A stretch of 64,000 nucleotides of DNA, from contig DATIXI010000046.1 of assembly GCA_035518635.1 (NCBI GenBank), forward strand, positions 1 to 64,000. The letters are read 5' to 3'. Below the pieces are notes generated by a model that was not told where the DNA came from, ran no database searches, and saw only the letters and a list, made by a program, of their open reading frames with translations. The stretch is from AC-32 sp035518635 (GTDB taxonomy: Bacteria; Actinomycetota; Thermoleophilia; Gaiellales; Gaiellaceae). A program made the translations under genes and the position numbers. Shown one piece after another: positions 47,830 through 56,184 of the stretch; the stretch's first letter is position 1, and each line of letters starts with the position of its first letter.

Positions 47830-49209
47830 ATGGGCGTGCGCCTGCCGCTTACCGCCGAGATCCGGCTCGCCCGTGCTGCGGCGGCGCTCTCCCGGCTGGC
47901 CGGGGCCGGCGGCGGCACGACCGTTCCCGGAAAGCTGCTCTGGAAGCTCGATCCGGGTGCGGTCGACCGACTGGCGGCGCGCCTGCCCGACGGGACCGCG
48001 CTCGTTTCCGCCACGAACGGCAAGACCACGACGTCCGCCATGGCCGCGCGAATCCTGGCGCCGTCGTTCCGGCTCGCACACAACCGCTCGGGCGCGAACC
48101 TCGTCTCGGGCGTCGCCTCGGCAATGCTGGCAGCGGACGACGCCGAGCTGGGCCTCTTCGAGGTGGACGAGGCGGCCCTTCCGGAGGTCGCCGAGCGGGT
48201 CCGGCCACGGGCCGTGTGCCTGGGAAACCTCTTCCGCGACCAGCTCGACCGCTACGGCGAGCTGGAGCTGCTGGCCGAGCGCTGGCGGGCGTGCGTCTCC
48301 CGGCTTCCGGTCGGATCCGCGCTGATCGTGAACGGCGACGACCCGCAGGTCGGCGACCTGACGCGCGACCGTGCAGGAGCCACGGTGTTCGGGCTCGACG
48401 ACCCACGCCACGCGTCGAGCGAGCTCCAGCACGCGGCGGACTCGAAATGGTGCGTGCGCTGCGGCATTCCCTACGTCTACGCGGCGGCGTACATCGGCCA
48501 TCTCGGCGACTACCGCTGCCCTTCCTGCGGGCACGCGCGCCCGCCGCTCGACGTCCTGGCTCGGGCGATCGAGCTGAACGGGCTCGAGAGCGTTTCGTTC
48601 GAGCTGGTCGCGCCCGAGGGATCGGAGCGGGTCGAGCTCGCTGTCCCGGGCCTCTACAACGTCTACAACGCGCTCGCCGCTGCTGCGCTCGCGCGCGCGC
48701 TCGGGATCGATCTCGACCAGATCGTCGCCGGTTTGCAGGGGTTTTCGGCGGCCTTCGGCCGGTTCGAGCGGATTGCTCTCGGCGACCGCTCCCTCCTCGT
48801 GCTCCTGATCAAGAACCCGGCCGGAGCGAACGAGGTGGTGCGCACGCTGGTCGCCGGCGGCGCGCCGAAGGTCCTGCTGATCGCGCTCAACGATCAAATC
48901 GCAGACGGACGCGACGTCTCATGGATCTGGGACGTCGACTTCGAGCCGTTGCTTGGCGGGCTGGAACGGCTCGTCGCGACGGGCGGGCGGGCGGCCGAGC
49001 TCGCGCTGCGATTCAAGTACGCGGGCCTCTCGGAGACCGCGATCGACGTCAGGCCGTCGCTCGAGGACGGGCTCGACCGCGGGCTGGAGTTGACCCCGTC
49101 CGGCGAGGAGCTCGTGGCGCTTCCGACGTACACGGCGATGCTGGCGCTGCGCGATCTCGTTGCCCGGAGAGGGTTCGCGCGCCCTTACTGGGAGGAGGCG
49201 GCGGCGTGA
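47830..49209 (+). CDS. murT: Lipid II isoglutaminyl synthase, subunit MurT
   Basis: 459 aa Mur-ligase-fold ATPase. P-loop SATNGKTTTSA (Lys65), Mur core GLYNVYNALAAAA and the MurT-specific inserted zinc ribbon Cys208, Cys211, Cys230, Cys233 (CVRCG, CPSCG). The C-terminal DUF1727 part has LNDQIADGRDVSWIWDVDFE. With GatD it amidates D-Glu of lipid II to D-isoglutamine. The ATG at 47830 follows a minus-10 box; the long upstream open frame lies in the antisense of the subtilase. Confidence 0.95.
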   Translation: MGVRLPLTAEIRLARAAAALSRLAGAGGGTTVPGKLLWKLDPGAVDRLAARLPDGTALVSATNGKTTTSAMAARILAPSFRLAHNRSGANLVSGVASAMLAADDAELGLFEVDEAALPEVAERVRPRAVCLGNLFRDQLDRYGELELLAERWRACVSRLPVGSALIVNGDDPQVGDLTRDRAGATVFGLDDPRHASSELQHAADSKWCVRCGIPYVYAAAYIGHLGDYRCPSCGHARPPLDVLARAIELNGLESVSFELVAPEGSERVELAVPGLYNVYNALAAAALARALGIDLDQIVAGLQGFSAAFGRFERIALGDRSLLVLLIKNPAGANEVVRTLVAGGAPKVLLIALNDQIADGRDVSWIWDVDFEPLLGGLERLVATGGRAAELALRFKYAGLSETAIDVRPSLEDGLDRGLELTPSGEELVALPTYTAMLALRDLVARRGFARPYWEEAAA

Positions 49210-49955
49210 GGATCGTCGTCGGGCACCTGTTCCCGGACTACCTGAACATCTACGCTGACCGCGGCAACATGGCCGTTCTCTCGCGCCGCGCAGCGTGGCG
49301 CGGGCACGAGCTGGAGGTGCGCGGGCTCGGGGCCTCGGATGAGATCCGCCCCGGCGAGCACGACCTCTACTACATCGGCGGCGGCCAGGATCGCGAGCAG
49401 GAGCTCATCGCTCCCGCGCTCGCGTCCCACGGAGAGGGACTCCGTGCCGCCGTGGCAGGCGGTGCCGCACTCCTCGCCGTCTGCGGCGGCTACCAGCTGC
49501 TCGGTCGCTTCTACCGCGACCGAAGCGGCGAGGAGCTGGAAGGCGTCGGGCTCTTCCCGCTCCACACCGTCGCGGGCGAGCGGCGGATGATCGGCGACGT
49601 CCTGCTCGAATGCGAGCTCGAGCCAGGTCAGCGCCGCACGCTCGCGGGCTTCGAGAACCACGCGGGACGGACTCACCTGGACGAGGGTGCACGGCCGCTC
49701 GGGCGCGTGCTGGCGGGCTTCGGCAACGACGGCGAGAGCGGCTTCGAGGGCTGCCATGCCGGCCGGGCGGTCGGGACCTACCTGCACGGCCCTCTTCTTC
49801 CCCGCAACCCGTGGCTGGCCGACTGGCTGCTCGCCCAGGCGCTGGCCCACCGAACGGGCGAAGAGCCCTCACTCGATCCGCTCCCGGACGAGCTCGAAGC
49901 GCAGGCGCACGCGACCTCGGCCGAGAGAGCCCGCGCACGCGGCGGGCGCTACTGA
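49206..49955 (+). CDS. gatD: Lipid II isoglutaminyl synthase, glutaminase subunit GatD
   Basis: 249 aa class I (CobB/CobQ-like) glutamine amidotransferase. The nucleophile is Cys93 in LLAVCGGYQLLG and the catalytic His about 194 in GTYLHGPLLPRNPWLADWLL. It feeds ammonia to MurT. The GTG overlaps the murT stop by 4 nt. The two subunits together supply the amidated peptidoglycan substrate for transpeptidation. Confidence 0.95.
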   Translation: MRIVVGHLFPDYLNIYADRGNMAVLSRRAAWRGHELEVRGLGASDEIRPGEHDLYYIGGGQDREQELIAPALASHGEGLRAAVAGGAALLAVCGGYQLLGRFYRDRSGEELEGVGLFPLHTVAGERRMIGDVLLECELEPGQRRTLAGFENHAGRTHLDEGARPLGRVLAGFGNDGESGFEGCHAGRAVGTYLHGPLLPRNPWLADWLLAQALAHRTGEEPSLDPLPDELEAQAHATSAERARARGGRY

Positions 49956-49979
49956 CTTAGTAACAGACTGTTGCTTGGA

Positions 49980-50435
49980 TCAGGGGGCCCAGAGAGCGCC
50001 GAGGTAGACCGCGGGGTCGCCGGGCGTCCAGCGCTGCAGGAAGCGCTGGATCGGCGGGTGAAGGACGACCTCGTCGAGCTCGTCCGGCGCGAACAGGCGG
50101 TGGCCGCGCACGGCCGCGTCGCTCGAGGTGACGGCCTCCAGCGAGCGCTGGCCGAGATCGCCCGCGAAGATGATGTGCACCACGTGCTTGGCGGCGAAGG
50201 AGCGCACCGGGGCGATCGAGTCGACGATCGCGACCGGGCCCTCGACGGGCGGCTCGTCGTCGATCCCGAGCTCCTCGGCCAGCTCCCGGTGGAGCGCGTC
50301 GACGAGGCTCTCGCCGGAGTTGACGCCACCGCCGGGGAGCAGCCAGTACTCGCGCCCGCCCTTCTCGTGGCGACACAGGAGCAGGCTCCCCTGCCACCGG
50401 AGAATCGCCGAAACGCGGATCCTCGGCTCGGCCAT
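49980..50435 (-). CDS. NUDIX hydrolase
   Basis: 151 aa from the ATG at 50435. Complete Nudix box GGGVNSGESLVDALHRELAEELGI, with the RxxxW-type beginning IRVSAILRWQGSLLLCRHEK. Hydrolyses a nucleoside diphosphate derivative; being in one chain with dut it may sanitise nucleotides. The start codon overlaps the dut stop by 1 nt. It converges on gatD. Confidence 0.88.
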   Translation of the reverse strand: MAEPRIRVSAILRWQGSLLLCRHEKGGREYWLLPGGGVNSGESLVDALHRELAEELGIDDEPPVEGPVAIVDSIAPVRSFAAKHVVHIIFAGDLGQRSLEAVTSSDAAVRGHRLFAPDELDEVVLHPPIQRFLQRWTPGDPAVYLGALWAP

Positions 50436-50869
50436 CAGGAAAGCGACGAGCCGAAGCCGCGCACGCCGCGCTCGCTGTCGGGGAGCTCCTCGATCTCCAC
50501 GAGCTCGAGCTCCGGGACCGGGAGGACGACGAGCTGGGCGATCCGCATACCCGCCTCGACGACGAACGGCTCGTTGCGGTCGGTGTTGAGGAGGACGACG
50601 CGGATCTCGCCCCGGTAGCCGGAGTCGATCAGGCCCGGCGCGTTCACGACCGAGAGCCCGTGCCGCGCGGCCAGCCCGGACCGGGGCTGGACGAACCCGG
50701 CAAACCTTTCGGGGATCGCGACCGCCAGGCCGGTCCCCACGACGGCCCGCTCGCCGGGGCCCAGCTCGTGCCGGTCGCATGCGGCGAGGTCGATCCCCGC
50801 GTCCCCCGCATACGCGCGCTCCGGTACGACCGCGTCCTCACGCAGGCGCCGGACGAGCAGCTCGATCAT
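50435..50869 (-). CDS. dut: dUTP diphosphatase
   Basis: 144 aa trimeric dUTPase with five motifs: AGDAGIDLAA (I), QPRSGLAARHG (II), NAPGLIDSGYRGEIRV (III), RIAQLVVLPV (IV) and RGVRGFGSS (V). It removes dUTP and supplies dUMP. The ATG at 50869 overlaps the hflX stop by 4 nt. Confidence 0.95.
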   Translation of the reverse strand: MIELLVRRLREDAVVPERAYAGDAGIDLAACDRHELGPGERAVVGTGLAVAIPERFAGFVQPRSGLAARHGLSVVNAPGLIDSGYRGEIRVVLLNTDRNEPFVVEAGMRIAQLVVLPVPELELVEIEELPDSERGVRGFGSSLS

Positions 50870-52176
50870 GCGCGCGAGCGCGCGGATGCCTGCCGCGGCT
50901 CGGCGATCAGGTAGGGGGCGAAGCGCCGCACCTCGCTCCTCGGCAAGCGCGCACGGACGAAGACCCCCTCGGGCCGGTCGACCCGCTCGTCGACCGGCGC
51001 GCCGAGCGCGTACAGCTCGGCCAGCCGGGCGCCATCGGCGTACGGGATCAGGAGCCGAACGGGCTCGAACCGCTCCGCGAAGCGCTCGGCGACCCGCTCG
51101 CGGAGCTCGTCCAGCCCCTCCCCGGTCCGCGCCGAGACCTGGAGAGCATCGGGGAAGCGGTTTGCCAGCCGCCGCCGCCGCAGCGGGTCGGCGGTGTCGA
51201 TCTTGTTCAGCACGAGCTCGACTGGGAGCTCCCCTGCTCCGATCTCCCCCAGGACCCGCTCGACGGCCTCGAGCATCTCGTCGAGGCGCTCGTCGGAGAC
51301 CGAGGCATCGGCGACGTGCAGCACGACGTCGGCGACCAGCGTCTCCTCGAGCGTCGCCGCGAAGCCCTCGACCAGCTGGTGCGGTAGTCGCCGGATGAAT
51401 CCGACCGTGTCGGTGACGAGGTAGCGCCGTCCGTTCACCTCGAAGTTCCGCGTGGTCGGGTCGAGCGTCTCGAACAGGCGGTCGTTCACGGAGACGCCCG
51501 CGCCGGTGAGCGCGTTCAGCAGCGTCGACTTTCCTACGTTCGTGTACCCGGCGAGCGCGATCGTGGGCGTTTCCGAGCGCCGGCGTGACTTCCTTCGTGT
51601 GGCTCGCTGACGCCCGAGGTCGCGTAGCCGCCGCTTCAGGAGGGAGATGCGGCGCCTGGCGAGCCGGCGGTCGGTCTCGAGCTGGGTCTCGCCGGGGCCG
51701 CGCGTCCCGACTCCGCCGCCGAGCCGCTCGAGGTGTTGCCAGAGGCCGCGCATCCGCGGGAGGTTGTAGTCGAGCTGGGCGAGCTCGACCTGGAGCTTGC
51801 CCTCGGCGCTCACGGCGTGCTGGGCGAAGATGTCCAGGATCAGCTGCGTGCGGTCGACGACGCGCGCCTGCAGCTGGTCCTCCAGCAGGCGCTGCTGGAC
51901 CGGCGAGAGCTCGTCGTCGACGAGGAGCACGTCCGCGCCGGATTCGGGATACGCCTGCTTCAGCTCCGCGAGCTTGCCCTTGCCGACGTACGAGCGCGGG
52001 TCGGGGCGGGCGCGGTGCTGCACCAGCGCAGCGGCCGGCTGGACGCCTGCCGTGCGCGCGAGCTCCTCCAGCTCGGCCAGCTCCTCCTCGGGCGCGACGC
52101 CCTGGGCCAGGACGGCGAGGACGAACCCGCGCTCGGGCTCGGCGCCCGGCGAAGGATCGGGCTGGTGTGCCGTCAC
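50866..52176 (-). CDS. hflX: Ribosome-associated GTPase HflX
   Basis: 436 aa. The N-terminal HflX domain (LVDDELSPVQQRLLEDQL, VVDRTQLILDIFAQHA) and a coiled linker with GVGTRGPGETQLETDRR lead to the G domain: G1 GYTNVGKSTLLN, G3 DTVGFIRRLP, G4 NKID. It rescues stalled ribosomes by splitting subunits after heat or antibiotic stress. GTG start; the stop overlaps dut. Confidence 0.95.
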   Translation of the reverse strand: MTAHQPDPSPGAEPERGFVLAVLAQGVAPEEELAELEELARTAGVQPAAALVQHRARPDPRSYVGKGKLAELKQAYPESGADVLLVDDELSPVQQRLLEDQLQARVVDRTQLILDIFAQHAVSAEGKLQVELAQLDYNLPRMRGLWQHLERLGGGVGTRGPGETQLETDRRLARRRISLLKRRLRDLGRQRATRRKSRRRSETPTIALAGYTNVGKSTLLNALTGAGVSVNDRLFETLDPTTRNFEVNGRRYLVTDTVGFIRRLPHQLVEGFAATLEETLVADVVLHVADASVSDERLDEMLEAVERVLGEIGAGELPVELVLNKIDTADPLRRRRLANRFPDALQVSARTGEGLDELRERVAERFAERFEPVRLLIPYADGARLAELYALGAPVDERVDRPEGVFVRARLPRSEVRRFAPYLIAEPRQASARSRA

Positions 52177-53351
52177 GCGTCCAGTATGCCTGCTCGCAAG
52201 GAAGATTCGATGCGCCGCATCGCCTCCTCCAGGCGATCGTCGGGCACCGTGAGCGAGAGCCGGAAGAACCCCTCGCCGCTCGGCCCGTACGCGGGCCCCG
52301 GAGCGACGACCACCCCGGCCTGCTCGAGCACGAGCTCCGCGAAGGACTCGGAGGTGTACCCCTCGGGCACGCGGACCCAGAAGTACGGCGTCGCCTTCGG
52401 GGGCTCGACGTCGAGGTCGATCGCGGCCAGCGCCTCGACCACGAGGTCGCGGCGGCGCCGGTAGACCCGAGACATCTCACGCGGGAAGTCCCGCGCCTCG
52501 GTCAGTGCGGCGATCGTCGCCCGCTGCACCGCCTCGAACATGCCCGAGTCGAGGTTTGTCTTCAGCTGGCGGTACCGCTCGACCACCTCCGCATTGCCGG
52601 CGACGAGCCCGGACCGCCAGCCGGTCATGTTCCAGCCCTTGGAGGGCGAGAAGATCTCGATTCCGACCTCCTTCGCGCCCGGGGTCTCGAGGAAGCTCGG
52701 CGCGACGTAGCCGTCGAAGCAGATCTCCGAGTAGGCGTTGTCGTGGACGACGGCCAGGTCGTGCGCGCGGGCGAACTCGACGGCGCGCTCGAAGTACCCT
52801 GGCTGGACGATCGCCCCGGTCGGGTTGTTCGGGTAGTTCAGGAAGAGGATGTTCGCGCGCGAGGCCACGTCGGCCGGGACCGAGTCGAGGTCAGGCAGGA
52901 AGGCGTGCTCCTCCTCGAGCGGCAGGTAGTGCACGTCCGCGCCGGAGAAGAGCGGGCCGGCGGTGTAGGGCGGGTAGCCCGGGTCCGGCGAGAGGCAGAC
53001 GTCGCCCGGGTCCAGCAGCGCCAGGCAGACGTGGCCGACCGCCTCCTTCCCGCCGAGCGCGGGGACGACCTCCGACTCCGGGTCGAGCTCGACGCCGAAG
53101 CGGTCGCGGTAGAACCCGACCGCGGCAGCGCGGAACTCGTCGGTGCCGTGATTCGTCGGGTACCGATGCGTGCCCGGATCACGCGCGCCCGCCGCAAGGG
53201 CGGCGATCACGGGCTCCGGTGTCGGCAGGTCGGGGTCCCCGATCCCGAGGCTGATCACGTCCACGCCCTCGCGCTTCTTCTCGGCGAGCTTGCGCTCGAG
53301 CTCCGCGAACAGGTACGGCGGGACGGCGTCGAGTCTCTTCGCGTGCTTCAC
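52173..53351 (-). CDS. Class I/II aminotransferase, probable LL-diaminopimelate aminotransferase
   Basis: 392 aa PLP enzyme: SLGIGDPDLPTPEPVIAAL near the N-terminus, NYPNNPTGA, DNAYSEICFDG and the PLP lysine Lys238 in FSPSKGWNMTGWRSG, then FFRLSLTVPDDRLEEAMRRI. The pattern is that of DapL-type and related aminotransferases, which make LL-DAP directly from tetrahydrodipicolinate. The 4-nt overlap with the DapF-like gene supports a DAP role but does not prove it; aspartate and alanine aminotransferases are close relatives. The GTG at 53351 is the start. Confidence 0.75.
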   Translation of the reverse strand: MKHAKRLDAVPPYLFAELERKLAEKKREGVDVISLGIGDPDLPTPEPVIAALAAGARDPGTHRYPTNHGTDEFRAAAVGFYRDRFGVELDPESEVVPALGGKEAVGHVCLALLDPGDVCLSPDPGYPPYTAGPLFSGADVHYLPLEEEHAFLPDLDSVPADVASRANILFLNYPNNPTGAIVQPGYFERAVEFARAHDLAVVHDNAYSEICFDGYVAPSFLETPGAKEVGIEIFSPSKGWNMTGWRSGLVAGNAEVVERYRQLKTNLDSGMFEAVQRATIAALTEARDFPREMSRVYRRRRDLVVEALAAIDLDVEPPKATPYFWVRVPEGYTSESFAELVLEQAGVVVAPGPAYGPSGEGFFRLSLTVPDDRLEEAMRRIESSLRAGILDA

Positions 53352-54127
53352 AGTTGGAATTCCTCGGCCAGCTCGACGGTGCAGATCTCCTCGGCCGGCC
53401 CGGTCAGCACGGTCCGGCCCGCGGCCAGCTCGACCGTGAGGTCGCCGCCCGCGAGATGGACCGTGACGGGGCTCTGGCACCAGCCGCGCTCGACGGCGGC
53501 GGCCGCTGCCGCGACGGAGCTCGTGCCGGAGGCGAGGGTCTCCCCTGCTCCGCGCTCCCAGACGCCGACGGTGAGCTCGTGCGGCCCGTCCACGCGCATG
53601 AGCTGGACATTCGTCCGGTCGGGGAAGCGCTCGTGGTTCTCGACGAGCGGGCCGAGGCGCAGCAGCTCGTCGCGGTCAGGCTCCCGCCGGATGACGGCGT
53701 GCGGGTTCCCGACCGAGACCGGCGTCAGCTCGACCTCCTCGCCTTCGACCATCAGCATCTCCGGCTCGAAGACCTCCACCTGACCGACGTCGAGCTCGAC
53801 CTCGCGCGGGCCGCGCAGGCTCGCGGCGACCTCGCGCGGGCCGATGCGGATCCGCACCGCTTCCTCGCCGCTCCGCCTCGCGAGCCAGCGAGCGGCAATG
53901 CGCGTTCCGTTCCCCGAGAGCTCTGCGGTCGAGCCGTCCGGATTCCAGATCACGACCTCGGCCTCGGCGCCGTTCGCCGAGACGACCTCGAGGATGCCGT
54001 CGGAGCCGACCCCGAAGTGGTAGTCGCAGATCCGGCGAACCCGCTCGGGCGTCAGCGGAACGGCCAGCTCGGCCCGCTCGACGAGCAGGTAGTCGTTGCC
54101 GAGACCGTGCCACTTGGAGAGCCGCAT
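53348..54127 (-). CDS. DapF-fold epimerase-like protein lacking both catalytic cysteines
   Basis: 259 aa, full length and clearly DapF in sequence: KWHGLGNDYLLVE, DYHFGVGSDGILEV, NPDGSTAELSGNGTR, SVGNPHAVI and WERGAGETLASGTSS. DapF inverts the alpha carbon of LL-DAP with two cysteines. Here the first position is Ile77 (SGNGTRIAAR instead of GNGxRC) and the second Ser200 (ETLASGTSS instead of ETxACGTG). Two-base thiol chemistry is therefore impossible. Either another DapF exists elsewhere in the genome, or this subfamily does something else. The gene overlaps the aminotransferase by 4 nt. Confidence 0.8.
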   Translation of the reverse strand: MRLSKWHGLGNDYLLVERAELAVPLTPERVRRICDYHFGVGSDGILEVVSANGAEAEVVIWNPDGSTAELSGNGTRIAARWLARRSGEEAVRIRIGPREVAASLRGPREVELDVGQVEVFEPEMLMVEGEEVELTPVSVGNPHAVIRREPDRDELLRLGPLVENHERFPDRTNVQLMRVDGPHELTVGVWERGAGETLASGTSSVAAAAAAVERGWCQSPVTVHLAGGDLTVELAAGRTVLTGPAEEICTVELAEEFQL

Positions 54128-54160
54128 CGGATCGCGGCGGACGCTAGCAGTGCTGCAGGC

Positions 54161-54931
54161 TTACCCGGTCGAACACGGATCGCGGTGGGCCGGCATCCGG
54201 ATCACAAGCGGGCCGCGCAGATCGACCCAGAAGGTGTGTGTCCACAGGAGGAACCGTGCGCGGACCGGGATCGACGGCAGGGTGACGCCGGAATTCGTGA
54301 TGTATTGGTCGCAGTTCGCGTAGATCCCGCGCAGGACGATCAGCCGCTGGTGACCGGGACGGAGCGTGAACGGATGGAATGCCTCTGCTGGCTTGGTGAA
54401 GTCCGTCTCCGACGGAACCACGTACGCACGAACCTTGAACGGGTAGATGAAGTCGGGGTCGATCGGCACCGCAAGGATGCGAACGGGGAATCGGCCCGAG
54501 TTCAGTATCGACACGCCGTATTGGAACGGCTCTCGGTTGCGGAAGGGGGCCACCGTCTCACCGACCGCGCCCTGTGTCGACGGGATCGGGTTGACACCGA
54601 CGGAGCCGGTGGCGAGGGGCTGGTAGCTTCGCGACCAGGTTATGGCGGCAGCCGACGCTGCGGCGATCGCCACGACGACGGCCGCGACAACCAGATTGCG
54701 GGGGCGACGGGCGCGAAGGAACGCAAGCACGCCGCTCGGCGATCCCAGTCCCGCAGCGCCGCGCAGGTCCGCGGCGTAGCCCTCCGGTGTGCCGAGCCGG
54801 GCAACGAGGTCCTCGCCTGGCGGCATTTCCTCCAGGTGGACACGGAGGTCGCTCACGAGATCCCTGCGAGCACGCCACGGCAAATCTCTCAGGTGCAACT
54901 CGACGGCCGCCAGGTACTGCTCGCTGCTCAC
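54161..54931 (-). CDS. HAAS-domain membrane protein paired with PadR
   Basis: 256 aa from the GTG at 54931, overlapping the padR stop by 4 nt. The N-terminal helical HAAS-type domain (about 1-80) has YLAAVELHLRDLPWRARRDL, one membrane helix lies at about 82-101 (VVAAVVVAIAAASAAAITW), and an extracellular part of about 150 residues follows without recognised domains. HAAS proteins couple to adjacent PadR regulators, the domain interacting with them at the membrane. Confidence 0.78.
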   Translation of the reverse strand: MSSEQYLAAVELHLRDLPWRARRDLVSDLRVHLEEMPPGEDLVARLGTPEGYAADLRGAAGLGSPSGVLAFLRARRPRNLVVAAVVVAIAAASAAAITWSRSYQPLATGSVGVNPIPSTQGAVGETVAPFRNREPFQYGVSILNSGRFPVRILAVPIDPDFIYPFKVRAYVVPSETDFTKPAEAFHPFTLRPGHQRLIVLRGIYANCDQYITNSGVTLPSIPVRARFLLWTHTFWVDLRGPLVIRMPAHRDPCSTG

Positions 54932-55254
54932 GACCGGGACCCGTTCATGAGGAGGTCGACCGCGCGCTCGATCCGGCACCAGGTGTCTGCGCCGGACACG
55001 TAGCTCTGACGGCCCGTTTCCGTCACCGTGTAGTACTTCCGCGCCGGGCCGCTGGCGGACGTCGCCAGTCTCGAGTGCAAGTGCCCGGCCTCCTCTAGCC
55101 GCCGGAGTGTGCCGTAGACCGATGCATCGCCGACACCGCTCAGGCCGGCGTCCTCGAGCTGCGCAAGGATGTCGTATCCGTAGGTCTCGCCCCTGCTCAA
55201 CACTGCGAGCACCGCGAGCTCCAACACTCCCTTTAGAAGTTGAGCTTGTTGCAC
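54928..55254 (-). CDS. PadR-family transcriptional regulator
   Basis: 108 aa, a single winged-helix PadR domain: QLLKGVLELAVLAVLSRGET, YGYDILAQLEDAGL, VYGTLRRLEEAGHL and the wing ARKYYTVTETGRQ. GTG start at 55254 directly behind an inverted repeat, so there is no room for a Shine-Dalgarno sequence. It probably represses itself and the HAAS gene. Confidence 0.9.
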   Translation of the reverse strand: MQQAQLLKGVLELAVLAVLSRGETYGYDILAQLEDAGLSGVGDASVYGTLRRLEEAGHLHSRLATSASGPARKYYTVTETGRQSYVSGADTWCRIERAVDLLMNGSRS

Positions 55255-55277
55255 GCTACTCTGTTAAGAAGAGTAGC
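55255..55277 (-). promoter_or_regulatory. Probable PadR operator abutting the start codon
   Basis: GCTACTCT (55255-55262) and AGAGTAGC (55270-55277), a perfect 8-bp inverted repeat with a 7-nt centre, ending one base before the padR GTG. It is AT-richer than its surroundings. Confidence 0.6.
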
Positions 55278-55296
55278 ACGGAAAGCGAGGGTTCTT

Positions 55297-56184
55297 CTAT
55301 CGTGCTGTGAGCCGGACGATTTCCTCCGCGACGGCCGCCGGCGGACGATCGCCTGCGAGGACGAGGAGGCGGGGGATCCGGCGCATCCACCTGAGCTGGT
55401 AGACCGCGTACCGCTGCGTTCGAGTGACGATCGCCTCGATCGCCTCTTCGCGGGGGAGCTCGGCGATCTCGCGCAGGCCGTGGACGTGCTGCGCGGTCGA
55501 GGAGATCGGCCCGGCGATGGCCCTCCGCACCTCGTCCTCCACCCCACGCTCGAACATGCCACGGGTCCGCTCCTCGATTCGCCGTCGGAGCTCCTCGCGC
55601 GGGACGTCGAGCCCGGCGATCAGCGTCGGGTGGCGCGTCTCCCCGGTCCAGAGTCGGTCCCGTGCCGGCCGGAGCGACGAGCCCGTCTCCACGAGCTCGA
55701 GCGCGCGCACGACGCGGCGGCGGTCGTTCGGGTGCACGACCGCGGCCGCTACGGGATCGCGCTCGGCCAGGAGCCGGTGCGCCTTCTCTGCGCCCACGCG
55801 ATCGTAGAGTCGCTCCAGCCGTTCACGCGCCCCCGGCGTGGGCGCGGGAGGAAGCTCGAGCTCCGCGAGCGCGGCGCGGAGGTAGAGGCCGGTGCCGCCT
55901 ACGACCACCGGAGTCCGGCCGGCGGCGAGGCACTCGTCGATCGCCGCGTGCGCGAGCTCCTGGTACTCGCCGACAGACGCCTCGTGGTCGAGGTCCCAGA
56001 TCGCGACGAGCCGGGTCGGGTGCGAGGACTGGTTCGTCAGGATCGGCAGCCCACGGTAGACCTGCATCGCATCCGCAGAGACGAGCTGGGCAGGGATGCG
56101 CCGGGCGATCTCCTCCGCGACCGCGGTCTTGCCGGAGGCCGTCGGCCCGAAGATCGCGATGACGGTCGGCGTGGACTCAGCCAC
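55297..56184 (-). CDS. miaA: tRNA dimethylallyltransferase
   Basis: 295 aa from the GTG at 56184 (8-nt overlap with the phosphatase gene); a TTG at 56208 would add eight residues. P-loop IFGPTASGKTAVAEE, SADAMQVYRGL, TNQSSHPTRLV and VVVGGTGLYLRAAL. It adds the isopentenyl group to A37 of tRNAs reading U-initial codons, using DMAPP from the MEP pathway. Together with miaB upstream it gives ms2i6A. Confidence 0.94.
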   Translation of the reverse strand: MAESTPTVIAIFGPTASGKTAVAEEIARRIPAQLVSADAMQVYRGLPILTNQSSHPTRLVAIWDLDHEASVGEYQELAHAAIDECLAAGRTPVVVGGTGLYLRAALAELELPPAPTPGARERLERLYDRVGAEKAHRLLAERDPVAAAVVHPNDRRRVVRALELVETGSSLRPARDRLWTGETRHPTLIAGLDVPREELRRRIEERTRGMFERGVEDEVRRAIAGPISSTAQHVHGLREIAELPREEAIEAIVTRTQRYAVYQLRWMRRIPRLLVLAGDRPPAAVAEEIVRLTAR

